A DNA stretch of 64,000 nt from assembly GCA_018056705.1 (NCBI GenBank), contig JAGPFE010000001.1:124001-188000 (forward strand), given 5' to 3'. The notes beneath the pieces were generated by a model. It did no database searches, was not told the origin of the DNA, and was given only the letters and a program-made list of their open reading frames with translations. Made by a program: the position numbers and the translations under genes. Within the stretch, counting starts at the first letter, position 1, and every line of letters begins with the position of its first letter. Below, piece by piece: positions 7,592-17,111 of this stretch. Source of the DNA: Candidatus Hydrogenedentota bacterium (GTDB lineage: Bacteria; Hydrogenedentota; Hydrogenedentia; Hydrogenedentales; CAITNO01).

Positions 7592-10035
7592 GGCACCGAG
7601 GACCGCGGTTCCCGGGGATCAGGAAGTCGTTCCAGCACCTGCCAGAGGGGCCTTGGCAACTCACCTCCCGACAGGTTGGCGGGATCCCGCAAGCCGGCGT
7701 AGTAATCCAGGACTTCTGAAAAGTACACCACGCCTTCAGGAGGAGATGTGTCCGCGACAATCAGCCCATCCGCGTAATCCCGGGAAGGATCCCGGTCTTC
7801 CGGACGATGGTACAGGGAATGAAGATCACCGTTTGTGGGGATGATACCCGCGGCTTCTTCCCATCGGTTCAGCAGGTTGACGATGGTGTGTTTTCGTGAA
7901 ACCGATTGTACACGGGCTCGCAGCACGGTTTCGATCGCGTCCAGCAGCGGCTCGATATTTTCGCCCCGTGTCCGCAACGCTTCGGCAGCCCGGACCAGCT
8001 GCGCGGCATGCTCCATGCCCTGGGCTATCATCACCCGGCTGGATTTCGGATGGGGATAGCGCCAGCCGCCTGCCGGGTCTACTGTCCTCGCCATGAACAG
8101 GGCCACGGCGCGGACGGTATCCACCAGCCGGGGTTCATCGGGGTAATAGCGCAGCAATCGAGGCAGGCCAGCAAGGGCGTAGCCCAGAATGTACGGCTTG
8201 GCAAAGGGATACCTGGTGCCAACCGCGTCGGTGTCGATGAAGGTTTCATCCGGCAGAATCGGTTCTCCTCCCTGGCTGAACAGGTGATCCGGTCCCAGTT
8301 TTTCCCGCAGTTGCTGGAACAGTTCCAAGGCCTTCTCAAGCCAGGGACGGTAACCGGTATATTCGTAAAGACGCGTAAAATCGAGGGCGTCACCGATGTT
8401 TCTGCATTCGCCGGTATCCGCCCGAATCGCCTGGGTGGCATATGCGGCCTGGCTCAGCAGCGCCACGGCCATGCGGGGATCACCGGTTTCTTCCCATGCC
8501 AGGAAAAACGCGTCGTAACCCTTGGTACAGAAGGTTACGGCGTCGTTGGATCGCCACATGAACGTTTTGTCATCCCGATGCTGACCGTTCTGGGTGGTGA
8601 CATTATTGTATCGGGTTCCTCCAAAGTGCCTCTCGGGTTGATTGCCCCACCAGATGGATAAATCATGCATGTTGTCGCACCACAACAGTGCGACCCGTTT
8701 CAGGCGTAAGTCTCCAGATCGGTAATATTCCTCGAAAATCGGCACGTCGTGATTCAAGCGGTTCATGCCGAACGCGGCAGGCCGGGGCATGGACGTCACG
8801 TTCCCGAAGTCGTCTCCTTCCAGCGTGGCAGACGCTATCCATTCCCGGTGAAACGCGCGTACCGTCTCCAGTTCGGGGGACCATGTTTTCTGGTCCACAT
8901 CGGGATATACCTGCCGCCACTGCGCCGGATCCGGCCTGAACGGGGAGGAATCCTCCAGCAGATTATCCAACGTTGCCACGTCGGGACCCAGTGCCACGGT
9001 TGCCGCGCGCCAGGCGAAGGGCTGGAGGGGAACCCGATCCTCCCCGGTCGACCGGTAATAGGTCATCTGAATGCCGTTATGGCCTTCACCAGGGCCGACC
9101 GATACGATGCCCTTCCGGTAACGGTGGGCCACGGGAAACGACACGTTCAGATTCCCCACGGGCAAGCACCAGGGCGTACCGTCCGTGAAGTCATGCCGTT
9201 CCTGACTGACTGGGGCTTTGGCCTGAGACAAGCGGATGGTCCATCCAAAAGCGGGACAGTATCCGTCTTCATTTTCCCGTTTCTGAAGCCGCGCGATCAG
9301 CACCGCGTTACCCAGGATGTCCAGGCGTGCTTCCAGGATTCGGGGCCATGACTTATTCCACTGGAATTGCCGGACCCACAGGTACCATCGGCCTTTCTCG
9401 ATGACCTCCGTCCATACCGGCGCGTTTTCAAAGGAGCCCGGAGAAAATGGCGAGGCCTCCCAGGCCAGTTCTCCATCCTGGAACACTCGGACCCCGGAGC
9501 GGGTGAAATCCAGGCGATACCTGCCTAGTTCACCAGTAAATTCGCCCTGCTGCCGGACAGGCGTTTCAGGCAGTAAGCGCGCGTTCTTTGCCGGGGAGCG
9601 CTCCGGGATAAAACGGATTTTCGAGGGCGTGTCAGGAAACGCGCCAGGACTATATCGAAAAGTAATCAGGGCCCTGCGGATGGACCCGATTTCATCCGGG
9701 TGGCGGGTTAATACGCGGATATCGGCGTCTATGGGGTGGTCATCCAGGTAGACCACGATGTCTTCCCCCCGTGACATGCCGACGGGAAATGGCAGGGAAC
9801 CACGGACTACCCGCTCACGCTCCCCGGAAAGACTCAGTGGGATGTTCCAGTCTCCGGGATATTTCTCCCTTTCGGCGGTAAAGACCTCGTCCTGGCGGGG
9901 CGCTCGCGGTAAAACTGGACAGGCGAACTGTTCCATCCATTCCGCGGCGACATCCGCGTCCGTCGGTTCCCCATGCGACGGAAACCACGGGACCAGGGCC
10001 AGGACCAGAATGACAAACGGCCGTTCAGGGGACAT
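7588..10035 (-). CDS. Secreted (alpha/alpha)-toroid protein, probably glycan-active
   Basis: 815 residues. Residues 1-22 form a signal peptide (MSPERPFVILVLALVPWF). The first 400 residues are beta-rich; the C-terminal 400 show the Trp/Tyr-rich helical pairs of an (alpha/alpha) toroid (RRVALL-type helices, HDLSIWWGNQPERH, YDAFFLAWEETGDPRMA, LDFTRLYEYTGYRPWLEKALELF, GYALAGLPRLLRYYPDEPR). Such folds occur in polysaccharide lyases and in families GH88, GH105 and GH127; I cannot name the family. It overlaps the end of the WbsX-like gene by 11 bases with no clear ribosome-binding site, so translation is probably coupled. The two proteins probably act on the same glycan (inference). Confidence 0.68.
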   Translation of the reverse strand: MSPERPFVILVLALVPWFPSHGEPTDADVAAEWMEQFACPVLPRAPRQDEVFTAEREKYPGDWNIPLSLSGERERVVRGSLPFPVGMSRGEDIVVYLDDHPIDADIRVLTRHPDEIGSIRRALITFRYSPGAFPDTPSKIRFIPERSPAKNARLLPETPVRQQGEFTGELGRYRLDFTRSGVRVFQDGELAWEASPFSPGSFENAPVWTEVIEKGRWYLWVRQFQWNKSWPRILEARLDILGNAVLIARLQKRENEDGYCPAFGWTIRLSQAKAPVSQERHDFTDGTPWCLPVGNLNVSFPVAHRYRKGIVSVGPGEGHNGIQMTYYRSTGEDRVPLQPFAWRAATVALGPDVATLDNLLEDSSPFRPDPAQWRQVYPDVDQKTWSPELETVRAFHREWIASATLEGDDFGNVTSMPRPAAFGMNRLNHDVPIFEEYYRSGDLRLKRVALLWCDNMHDLSIWWGNQPERHFGGTRYNNVTTQNGQHRDDKTFMWRSNDAVTFCTKGYDAFFLAWEETGDPRMAVALLSQAAYATQAIRADTGECRNIGDALDFTRLYEYTGYRPWLEKALELFQQLREKLGPDHLFSQGGEPILPDETFIDTDAVGTRYPFAKPYILGYALAGLPRLLRYYPDEPRLVDTVRAVALFMARTVDPAGGWRYPHPKSSRVMIAQGMEHAAQLVRAAEALRTRGENIEPLLDAIETVLRARVQSVSRKHTIVNLLNRWEEAAGIIPTNGDLHSLYHRPEDRDPSRDYADGLIVADTSPPEGVVYFSEVLDYYAGLRDPANLSGGELPRPLWQVLERLPDPREPRSSVP

Positions 10036-12787
10036 TTTGACGGGGTTCCGAGGTGTTCGGGGCCTGGCGTAACGAGATGGATGCCACGGTCACATCGTAT
10101 CCGGGCTGATTGACGAGGCGCGCGATGATCCGGGCCGGTCGTCCCGTCCAGCGCGGGTTATTTTCGCCCAGGTCTATCGCGTAGTCCCGCGTGACACCGT
10201 CCGGAATCACCGTGAAGGACTGTTCGGCCAGGACCCCCTTGTTCAGGTTTTCCACGCGCACGGTTCCCCGCGGGGAGACATCTTTTGTCGACGGATCCAG
10301 CGGGGAAACGGCCAGGCGCAGAACGGCCCATGGATGGCTGGAGGCATTGATGCCATACACGTTCCGCGTCAGGGTGGCCGGGTCCCCGGTGACGGTAAAA
10401 CGCCAGGTACCTGATTCCTTACGCACGTTCTGGACGTTCCCTGAGAGCATCCAGGGCGCGTCCGGGGTGAAAGGCCAGTCGGTACTCTGCCAGTCTGGCA
10501 TGGAAAAATCAAAGGGGCCGCGTCCCATGTCTGCTGGGTACACGTCTTCGGGGGTGTTTCCGGTATCTCCCGTGACGCCGCGTCTCAAGGCCCGCATCAT
10601 GGCCATGCCGTACTCGGCGTTGGGCTCGATGTAACTCCCCTCTCCCCACTCGTTGAGCGGCCCGACGACCAGGAAAGGCAGGTGCCCAGCCATGGTAAAG
10701 TCCCGAGCCTTGGCGGCCAGCCGTTCGAGCCGTTCCGGCGTCCGGCCGGTTATGACCATGGACGCGTTGCCATGCCAGGGGCGCGCGTCCCAGCCCGTGT
10801 CTACCACGGGGTAATAAGTCAACCCGGCTGTGTTCGCGAGCGAGGCCCGCTGCTGCCAGGCATCCGGCGCGTGACTGGCAATGTCTTCATACGATACTTC
10901 CTGTTGCGACCATGCCCGGGCCGCGGCATGCTCCCATTCGTGGTACGTGGTCCATCCCGTGAATCCTGCTTGCCGCAGGTTACTCAATTCTCCCGAGGTA
11001 AAGCCGTAGCCCATGGCCACGAAGGAGATCCCGGGGTATCCGGCGTCCCGGGCCATCTGCTGGGAATCGTTCAGCGCGGCAGCGACGGCTTCCATGCTTC
11101 CAAGATCCCGACGCAATCCACGGGGATCCCAAAGAAAGATGGCCGGTTTTCCGTCGATTCTGAAATAAGCGGGCAGGTTGAAATAATGGTCTATCCATTC
11201 ACGGGTAACGTTTTGCCAGTCCTGGCGGGAATGAGTTCCGGGCGGGTTGTGATTGGCCCACATGATAGCGACTTTCAGCAGGTCCCGGTAACGCGCCTGG
11301 CGATAGGCGTCAAACCAGTGCGTCAGGGACTGCCGTCCCTGGACCCAGTACCAGTCGACCAGGTAGCAGGTAATGCCATGATCCAGCGACCACTTGATCT
11401 GCCAGTCCACGCATTCCGGATTTCCCTCGTCGTAATACCCCAGGGCCGGGCGGCGTTCCGGCGCGTAGTCCCGGATGCAGTACCACTTCGCGGGACTGTT
11501 CCATCCCGGGAAATAATACGCGCACACGTCGAATGGTAGTCGCGGCGGAACCGGCGGTGGAACGTAATCTATCTTGAGAATGTCTGGCGGATCGGTTACC
11601 AGGCATTCCGCTTCCGTGATGCCCCCGAATTCCATGCCTTCCAGGCGCAAGCGGACAGGCCCGGGATGATGCGCAACGGCTTCCCACGTGAGATCATGGT
11701 ACTCCCCCCATCGCAGATCTTCGGGAGGAGCCATGTCTTTCGGGTGGATTTCGATCGCGCGTCCTTCTCCGTCGACCGCGGACAGGGTTATTCCTTTAAC
11801 GCGTGCGACGCCACCGCCCCGGTTTTCTACCCGCGCCAGGATCTCGCAGGGACGCCCCACGCGCCAGGTGGAATCCAGCGCGCGCAAACGGCTGATGACG
11901 GGCCAGGGCGCGAGGGGATCCATTCCGGCTGGCGTGATTTCCGTGCAGGAGATGCCCTCGGGCGGGCGGAAGCCGAAAGCCGTAATCCTTCCGGTCCATC
12001 CGGGAAACAGGTCCAGTCGGACCCACTGCGCGTCACGTCGGGGCCACAACCAGGCGACCGCTTCGTGAAACTGGTCATCGCCGGATACCATCCATGAAAA
12101 CCGCCAGGGCCGTGCCTGCCCGGAGTCTGTCGCGTCCGATTTCAGTATGATCCCGGTGACGTCTTTCGCGTCGATATCAAGCGGACCACACCAGAAAGCG
12201 CGTTCGCCGGGTAACTGAAACCAGGAGGATTCCGGGGCTTCTTCTCCGGGGGCCGGTGGTTTCAGCATGGGAACGCTTTTTCCCGCGGGCGGAAAGGTTG
12301 CCAGGGCGGCCCGGTCCCCGAAAGGATAAAACACGATGATTTCCTTGAGCGTGAACTCCGCGTCTCCGAAGGGATCAAAACGCAGGCGGTGCAGTCGGGT
12401 TCCGCTGTTCCACCCGGGAAATACCACGATCTCGGAGTCCTCTCCCCCACCGCTGACGGCGAACCGCCGGGAGCGCGATTCACTGAATCCCATCATCTCC
12501 CCGTCTTCCCGTGACCAGAAAACCTGGCATTCACCCTCCCTGGATGCCGACAGGCGAAGGTACAGCATGGCCATCCCTTCGAGGTCCACGTCGATCGGCA
12601 CGGAGACGAGTTGGGGATCTGGTCCTGAAGGTGTTATCCGCCAGCCCTCGGCGGTCATTTCCTGACGTCCCGCGTCCGTGTTGGGGGACCACGCCTGCGC
12701 GGCATGGGGGTCGGTGAAATCCCAGCGCGGCAACATGCCCGCCGTGAGGACGATCCAGCCCATGGCAATTGTCGAAAGCATTTTCAT
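10025..12787 (-). CDS. Secreted WbsX-like (GH99-related) glycoside hydrolase with flanking sandwich domains
   Basis: 920 residues. A signal peptide (MKMLSTIAMGWIVLTAG) is followed by beta-sandwich domains to about residue 390 (CBM-like, many Trp). Residues 400-730 match the Glyco_tran_WbsX / GH99-like barrel: FDVCAYYFPGWN, HGITCYLVDWYW, KPAIFLWDPRG, TYHEWEHA, and the hallmark PLNEWGEGSYIEPNAEYG with candidate catalytic Glu residues. The C-terminus is another sandwich. GH99 enzymes are endo-alpha-mannosidases/mannanases; the WbsX name comes from O-antigen loci. The start ATG 12787 follows GGGAGGGT. It is the first gene of a two-gene operon with the toroid gene. Secretion suggests glycan breakdown rather than synthesis. 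Confidence 0.82.
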   Translation of the reverse strand: MKMLSTIAMGWIVLTAGMLPRWDFTDPHAAQAWSPNTDAGRQEMTAEGWRITPSGPDPQLVSVPIDVDLEGMAMLYLRLSASREGECQVFWSREDGEMMGFSESRSRRFAVSGGGEDSEIVVFPGWNSGTRLHRLRFDPFGDAEFTLKEIIVFYPFGDRAALATFPPAGKSVPMLKPPAPGEEAPESSWFQLPGERAFWCGPLDIDAKDVTGIILKSDATDSGQARPWRFSWMVSGDDQFHEAVAWLWPRRDAQWVRLDLFPGWTGRITAFGFRPPEGISCTEITPAGMDPLAPWPVISRLRALDSTWRVGRPCEILARVENRGGGVARVKGITLSAVDGEGRAIEIHPKDMAPPEDLRWGEYHDLTWEAVAHHPGPVRLRLEGMEFGGITEAECLVTDPPDILKIDYVPPPVPPRLPFDVCAYYFPGWNSPAKWYCIRDYAPERRPALGYYDEGNPECVDWQIKWSLDHGITCYLVDWYWVQGRQSLTHWFDAYRQARYRDLLKVAIMWANHNPPGTHSRQDWQNVTREWIDHYFNLPAYFRIDGKPAIFLWDPRGLRRDLGSMEAVAAALNDSQQMARDAGYPGISFVAMGYGFTSGELSNLRQAGFTGWTTYHEWEHAAARAWSQQEVSYEDIASHAPDAWQQRASLANTAGLTYYPVVDTGWDARPWHGNASMVITGRTPERLERLAAKARDFTMAGHLPFLVVGPLNEWGEGSYIEPNAEYGMAMMRALRRGVTGDTGNTPEDVYPADMGRGPFDFSMPDWQSTDWPFTPDAPWMLSGNVQNVRKESGTWRFTVTGDPATLTRNVYGINASSHPWAVLRLAVSPLDPSTKDVSPRGTVRVENLNKGVLAEQSFTVIPDGVTRDYAIDLGENNPRWTGRPARIIARLVNQPGYDVTVASISLRQAPNTSEPRQNVP

Positions 12788-12828
12788 ACCCTCCCGACCG
12801 GAATCATTTCGAGAAACTCTTCCCGTGC

Positions 12829-12834
12829 ATTATA
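12829..12834 (-). promoter_or_regulatory. Candidate -10 box for the WbsX-toroid operon
   Basis: The minus strand reads TATAAT here, about 40 bases before the ATG at 12787. The -35 region (TTTCAG, 12852-12857) is weak. Confidence 0.35.
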
Positions 12835-12911
12835 CTTGCGTTACTTTGATGCTGAAAGTTCGTACCATCCATTCCGGATCTTTACGATGACGCCAGGAAC
12901 AGGAGAAATTT

Positions 12912-14243
12912 ATGTCTAAAAAGATAGTTGACGCCGTGGAAGTTATCGCACGGGTACGCGCCATGGGCGATACCTTCGCCGTGGTGGCCAATCCGCCTTA
13001 CGTGCACCCGCCTTTCGAAATTTATCCGCTCGCGCCCGCGCGCCGGGTGTTGACGGATGGCCTGAAAGCGGTGGTCATGGACATGGACGGAACAACAACC
13101 ACCACCGAACCGTTATGCGTGCACGCGCTGGATACGATGGTCCGGCGCTGTTCCGGACGCGACGCGGATCCCCGCTGGCCCGGGTTGAGCCCGGAGGCGG
13201 ACTACCCCCATATCATCGGCAACAGTACCACCAAGCACGTGGAATTCCTGGTGCTGAAATACCGGGATCAGTTCGCGCCACGCGCGGTATTGGACGCGTA
13301 CCTGCGGGGGACCCGATGGACTCTGGCCTCGGGACGGGACCCCCAGCGCCGGCGGGACGCCCTGGCCACGCTACAGGCCTGCGCGCTGACGGGCGCGTCG
13401 GAATATATGCCAGGGTCAACCGGGGAAACCATTCCGGATCTTTCAGATGAAGCGTTAGAGCGCCTCTACCGGGACAATACCAGCCAATGGCAGAAATGCC
13501 TGCAAGACCCCTCTTTGCTCACCCGGATCGGCGTGGAAATTTATTATCACCGGTATCACGAGGTTCTGGAATCTATCGGACGCGGGGAAAACACCGGAAC
13601 CACGCATACCATCGCGGGGGTGTCCGGGCGACTGGTTCAGCCGATGCCGGGCATCGGGATTTTTCTCGCCCTTGTCAAGGGCATTCTTGGTGAACACGCC
13701 GGGGCATGCGCGCGGATCCTGCGCCCAGGCGCCGGGGAACGTGAGCAGCATGCGCTGGCAGACCTTGGCAGGTACTTCCAGACACACCCCGTGCTGACCG
13801 GCCTGGTCACATCATCGATACGCTACGAGGCGGATATTGTCCTGGGGGAGATTTTTCGTCAACTGGTCGAGGAAGTCACTACCTGGCCCGTACCGGAACC
13901 AATCAGGCAGACCGCGCGGGAAGCCTTTCGGGATCATCATTGCTTTTATGACACCGTGGTTACCGCTACGGACTCCCATGAAATCCGCCTGAAACCTCAC
14001 AGGGATCTTTATTCCATCGCGCTGTTTCAACTGGGGCTGGCGCCCGAGGATTTCGGAAAGGTGGCGGGTTTTGAAGATAGCGAATCCGGCACGATTGCCA
14101 TGCGCGCGGCGGGTATTGGTCTGGCATGCGCGGTACCTTTTCACATGACGGAGGGGCATTCCTTTGAAGCCGCGGCATGGGTGTGTCCCGGGGGATTGCC
14201 GGAGGTTTTGCTTGATCACCACCTGTTCCTGCCGCCACAATAA
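12912..14243 (+). CDS. HAD-superfamily hydrolase with a large cap or insert
   Basis: 443 residues, about twice the size of an ordinary HAD phosphatase. Motif I is VVMDMDGTTTTTE (nucleophile Asp near residue 57), motif II is TDSHE, the motif III lysine is in RLKPHRDLYS, and motif IV is AGFEDSESG, so the core is the HAD-IA type near beta-phosphoglucomutase. About 260 residues lie between motifs I and II, including HIIGNSTTKHVEFLV and a helical stretch, giving an unusually large cap. ATG 12912 has AGGAGA seven bases upstream. An M28 peptidase follows 18 bases later. The substrate is unknown; a sugar phosphate is typical for the family. Confidence 0.8.
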   Translation: MSKKIVDAVEVIARVRAMGDTFAVVANPPYVHPPFEIYPLAPARRVLTDGLKAVVMDMDGTTTTTEPLCVHALDTMVRRCSGRDADPRWPGLSPEADYPHIIGNSTTKHVEFLVLKYRDQFAPRAVLDAYLRGTRWTLASGRDPQRRRDALATLQACALTGASEYMPGSTGETIPDLSDEALERLYRDNTSQWQKCLQDPSLLTRIGVEIYYHRYHEVLESIGRGENTGTTHTIAGVSGRLVQPMPGIGIFLALVKGILGEHAGACARILRPGAGEREQHALADLGRYFQTHPVLTGLVTSSIRYEADIVLGEIFRQLVEEVTTWPVPEPIRQTAREAFRDHHCFYDTVVTATDSHEIRLKPHRDLYSIALFQLGLAPEDFGKVAGFEDSESGTIAMRAAGIGLACAVPFHMTEGHSFEAAAWVCPGGLPEVLLDHHLFLPPQ

Positions 14244-14261
14244 CCTTGGGGAGATCGATCT

Positions 14262-15443
14262 ATGGAACGGAACGAGACAGCGCGCGGCATGGCGGACTGG
14301 ATGGTATCCCGGATTACCGAACTCTGCCAGCGGTTTCCTCAGCGTCCTCCGGGTAGCGAGGCGGAACGGGCGGCCCAGGCCGCCATGGCAGAGGACCTGG
14401 CCGCGCGGGGACTGAAACCGGAACTCGAGTTTTTCCCCGTTGCCCAGAAAGCCTTCATGGCCGCGCCTCCCGTTACGGCTGGATGCTTCGCGTTGTCCGC
14501 GATACTTGCCTTCTGGACGCCCTGCGCGGCCCTCGTCATGGCCCTCGTGGGCATCGCGGTGATCGTGCTGGAAGTGGGATTCTACCGTCACGTGCTTGCT
14601 CCCCTGTTTGTACATCACATCTCGGCCAACCTGTACGCGAGAATCGTTCCCACGGGAGAACCCCGTTGCCGCGTGATTTTCGGTGGCCATGCCGATGCCG
14701 CCTACGAGTGGCGGTACCATTACCTATTTCCCCGGCATTTCAAGAAGATCACAGGCTTGCTGCTGGTCACGGCCCTGTGGATTCTGGGGTTTAATCTCCT
14801 GCGATGCCTGGGTATACCCCTGGGCTTCCTGCGGTGGACCATGCTTCCAGCCGCCCTGGTTGCGGGCCTGGGCATGGCCTTTACCAATTTCCGGGTGAGC
14901 GCGCCCGGGGCCGTGGATAACTTGAGCGGCGCCGTGCTGGGCCTGGCTCTCGCCGGTTATTTCGCGGAACATCGTCCTGAACACACGGAACTGGTGGTGC
15001 TGGTCACCGGTTCAGAGGAAGCAGGGCTGGTGGGCGCGTCCGAGTTTGTGCGTCGTCATAAGCCGGAATGGAGCGATCTCCCCACCGTGTATATCGCCCT
15101 GGAAAGTTTCCGGGACCTGCCGTGGATGGCCATCTACACCCGGGATATGAATGGGCTGGTCAAGAATGATGTAACGCTGGGCAATCTCTTGCGGCGAGCA
15201 GGTGAACGCGTCGGGCTCACGTTGCCCTTCGCGACGGTCACCACGGGATCTTCAGACGCGGCGGCATTCAGTCGCGCGGGGGTAAGAGCCGTCATGCTGG
15301 CCGCCATGGACCCGGCACCTGCCCATTACTATCACACGCGGCGGGATACCTGGACGGAACTGGACGCCGACTGCCTGGCCCGCGCCGCGGAGGTGATGCT
15401 GGAAGCCCTGGACGATATCGACCAGAACGGCCTGCCTTCGTGA
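14262..15443 (+). CDS. M28-family metallopeptidase with inserted membrane helices
   Basis: 393 residues. Zinc-ligand motifs of M28 peptidases are present in order: GGHADAA (His and Asp), PGAVDNLSG (bridging Asp), TGSEEAGLVGA (catalytic Glu-Glu), TTGSSDAAAF (Asp) and the last His in HYYHTRRDTW. Unusually, hydrophobic segments at about residues 66-107 (VTAGCFALSAILAFW, ALVMALVGIAVIVLEVGF) and 163-210 (GLLLVTALWILGFNLL, LPAALVAGLGMAF) lie before and inside the catalytic domain, so the enzyme is probably membrane-embedded. No signal peptide is present. The start follows GGGGAGATCGATCT. It is the second gene after the HAD hydrolase. Confidence 0.85.
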   Translation: MERNETARGMADWMVSRITELCQRFPQRPPGSEAERAAQAAMAEDLAARGLKPELEFFPVAQKAFMAAPPVTAGCFALSAILAFWTPCAALVMALVGIAVIVLEVGFYRHVLAPLFVHHISANLYARIVPTGEPRCRVIFGGHADAAYEWRYHYLFPRHFKKITGLLLVTALWILGFNLLRCLGIPLGFLRWTMLPAALVAGLGMAFTNFRVSAPGAVDNLSGAVLGLALAGYFAEHRPEHTELVVLVTGSEEAGLVGASEFVRRHKPEWSDLPTVYIALESFRDLPWMAIYTRDMNGLVKNDVTLGNLLRRAGERVGLTLPFATVTTGSSDAAAFSRAGVRAVMLAAMDPAPAHYYHTRRDTWTELDADCLARAAEVMLEALDDIDQNGLPS

Positions 15444-15465
15444 TTGACAGGGAGATCGACTGGGA

Positions 15466-16959
15466 TCAGTCGTTATCGTCGAACTCGATTTCCTGTCCTT
15501 TTCCAAGGGCGTTCCTGACCGCGCGGGCGACCGATTCCAGGACCTTAAGACGCGCGTACCGCTTGTCATTACCCTCCACGATGATCCAGGGGGCGTGGGC
15601 GGTGCTGGTCTGTTCAATCATTTCCGTCACCGCCTGGTAATAGGCGTCCCATTTTTCCCGGTTGCGCCAGTCTTCTTCGGTGATTTTCCACTGTTTTTCC
15701 GGTGTGTTCTGCCGGCTTTCAAAGCGGGCCAGTTGTTCTTCCTTGGAAATATGCAGCCAGAACTTCAATACGATCGTGCCGTGTTCGACTAGTTCCGATT
15801 CGAATTCGTTGATTTCCCGGTAGGCCCGAAGCCACTCTTCCGTCCGGGCAAAGCCCTCAATCCGTTCCACAAGGACCCGCCCGTACCACGTGCGATCGAA
15901 TATGGTCCAGTGACCGCCTTTCGGCAAGGCCCGCCAGAAACGCCAGAGGTGATGGTGCGCTTTTTCCACGCCTTCGGGCGCGCCGATGGGAATGACTTCG
16001 TATCCCCTTGGATCCAGTTCGCGGGTCAGCCGCCGGATAGCCCCGCCTTTTCCCGCGGCATCCCAGCCTTCGAAAGCGATCACCACCGCCTTCCTGCGGC
16101 GGTAGCAAAGGTGTTGCAGGCGGCGGACCTCCAGTTGCAGTTTTTTCATCCGCTTTTCGTACACTTCCGGATCCGCCTTGAGCGACAGGTCAACCCTGTC
16201 CAGGGGACTGAACCGGGATGGCACGGAAGCCGGTTGCGCTTCGGGTGGTTTGCTCCGGGCAAGCGCGCTTTGAAACGCGGCCACGAGGGTTTCAGCGATG
16301 CGGATATTGCGGAACCGCTCATTCGTGGCGGGTACCAGGGTCCACGGAGCATATGCCGTGGATGTTTCGCGGAACATGTCCTCCGCCAGGGCCAGGTATC
16401 GATCGTACATCCGGTGACGTTTGCGTTCCATGGGGCCGATTTTCCAGGAAAACGCGGGATCTGAAAGGAGCGCCTCGAAACGCTTTTTCTGGGTCTTTTT
16501 ACTGATGTGCAGGAAAAATTTGACGATGACCGCCCCATCATCTGCCAGTTGCCGTTCGAACACCCGGATGCGTTCGTATGCGTCACCCAGGGATAGCGAG
16601 CCATATTCTTCGATGGGTTCGTTCCAGACCTGGCGGTACCAGCTATGGTTGAACACGGCGATCTGGCCCCGGGCCGGGGTGAGATTCCAGAATCGCCACA
16701 TCGGCGGATACAGGTGTTCAGTTTCATTGGCTGGCCGAACGTTGTGTACCTTGAATCCCCGGGGATCCAGGGGCTGAACCAGTCGCGAAATGCTGGAACC
16801 CTTTCCCGCGGCATCCCATCCTTCAAAGACAATCAGCACTGGAATACGGGCTTCCCGCAACTGCCGTTGACAGGCAGCCAGTTCGATGTCCAGTTTCTCG
16901 GCCAGTTCCTTGTACTCTTTTTTACTGATTTCTGCGTCCAGATCCACGGTTTCCAGCAT
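15466..16959 (-). CDS. pap: Polyphosphate:AMP phosphotransferase (two fused PPK2 domains)
   Basis: 497 residues with two tandem PPK2 domains. Each has the Walker A form FEGWDAAGKG (near residues 45 and 305) and a lid/Walker B stretch (LDPRGF/LDPRGYEV, then HLYPPMWRFW and HHHLWRFWRALP; SWYRQVW, TWYGRVLVERIEGF). Fused two-domain PPK2 proteins make ADP from AMP and polyphosphate (PAP, class II); single-domain ones use ADP or GDP. ATG 16959 has AAAGG seven bases upstream; the frame extends to 17085 but that would overlap the ychF-like promoter region. It is convergent with the peptidase gene and divergent from the GTPase gene. Confidence 0.93.
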   Translation of the reverse strand: MLETVDLDAEISKKEYKELAEKLDIELAACQRQLREARIPVLIVFEGWDAAGKGSSISRLVQPLDPRGFKVHNVRPANETEHLYPPMWRFWNLTPARGQIAVFNHSWYRQVWNEPIEEYGSLSLGDAYERIRVFERQLADDGAVIVKFFLHISKKTQKKRFEALLSDPAFSWKIGPMERKRHRMYDRYLALAEDMFRETSTAYAPWTLVPATNERFRNIRIAETLVAAFQSALARSKPPEAQPASVPSRFSPLDRVDLSLKADPEVYEKRMKKLQLEVRRLQHLCYRRRKAVVIAFEGWDAAGKGGAIRRLTRELDPRGYEVIPIGAPEGVEKAHHHLWRFWRALPKGGHWTIFDRTWYGRVLVERIEGFARTEEWLRAYREINEFESELVEHGTIVLKFWLHISKEEQLARFESRQNTPEKQWKITEEDWRNREKWDAYYQAVTEMIEQTSTAHAPWIIVEGNDKRYARLKVLESVARAVRNALGKGQEIEFDDND

Positions 16960-17072
16960 ACAATAACCTTTCTTGACATGTACTTGCCCGGCAACAGTGA
17001 AATTCGGAATATGCCGGATTTTCTCTCTTACCAGTTTAAACCATTTTCTGAATAATGTCCAGTAATTTTTTA

Positions 17073-17078
17073 TATAAT
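17073..17078 (+). promoter_or_regulatory. Candidate -10 box for the YchF-like gene
   Basis: TATAAT in an AT-rich stretch, 34 bases before the ATG at 17112. No good -35 hexamer is seen. Confidence 0.35.
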
Positions 17079-17111
17079 GAACCAAACCATCAACCTGAAA
17101 GGAAGACGCTC

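Noticed and set aside
13812..14720. 302-codon minus-strand ORF
   Set aside because: Antisense to the HAD and M28 genes; shadow of codon bias in GC-rich DNA.
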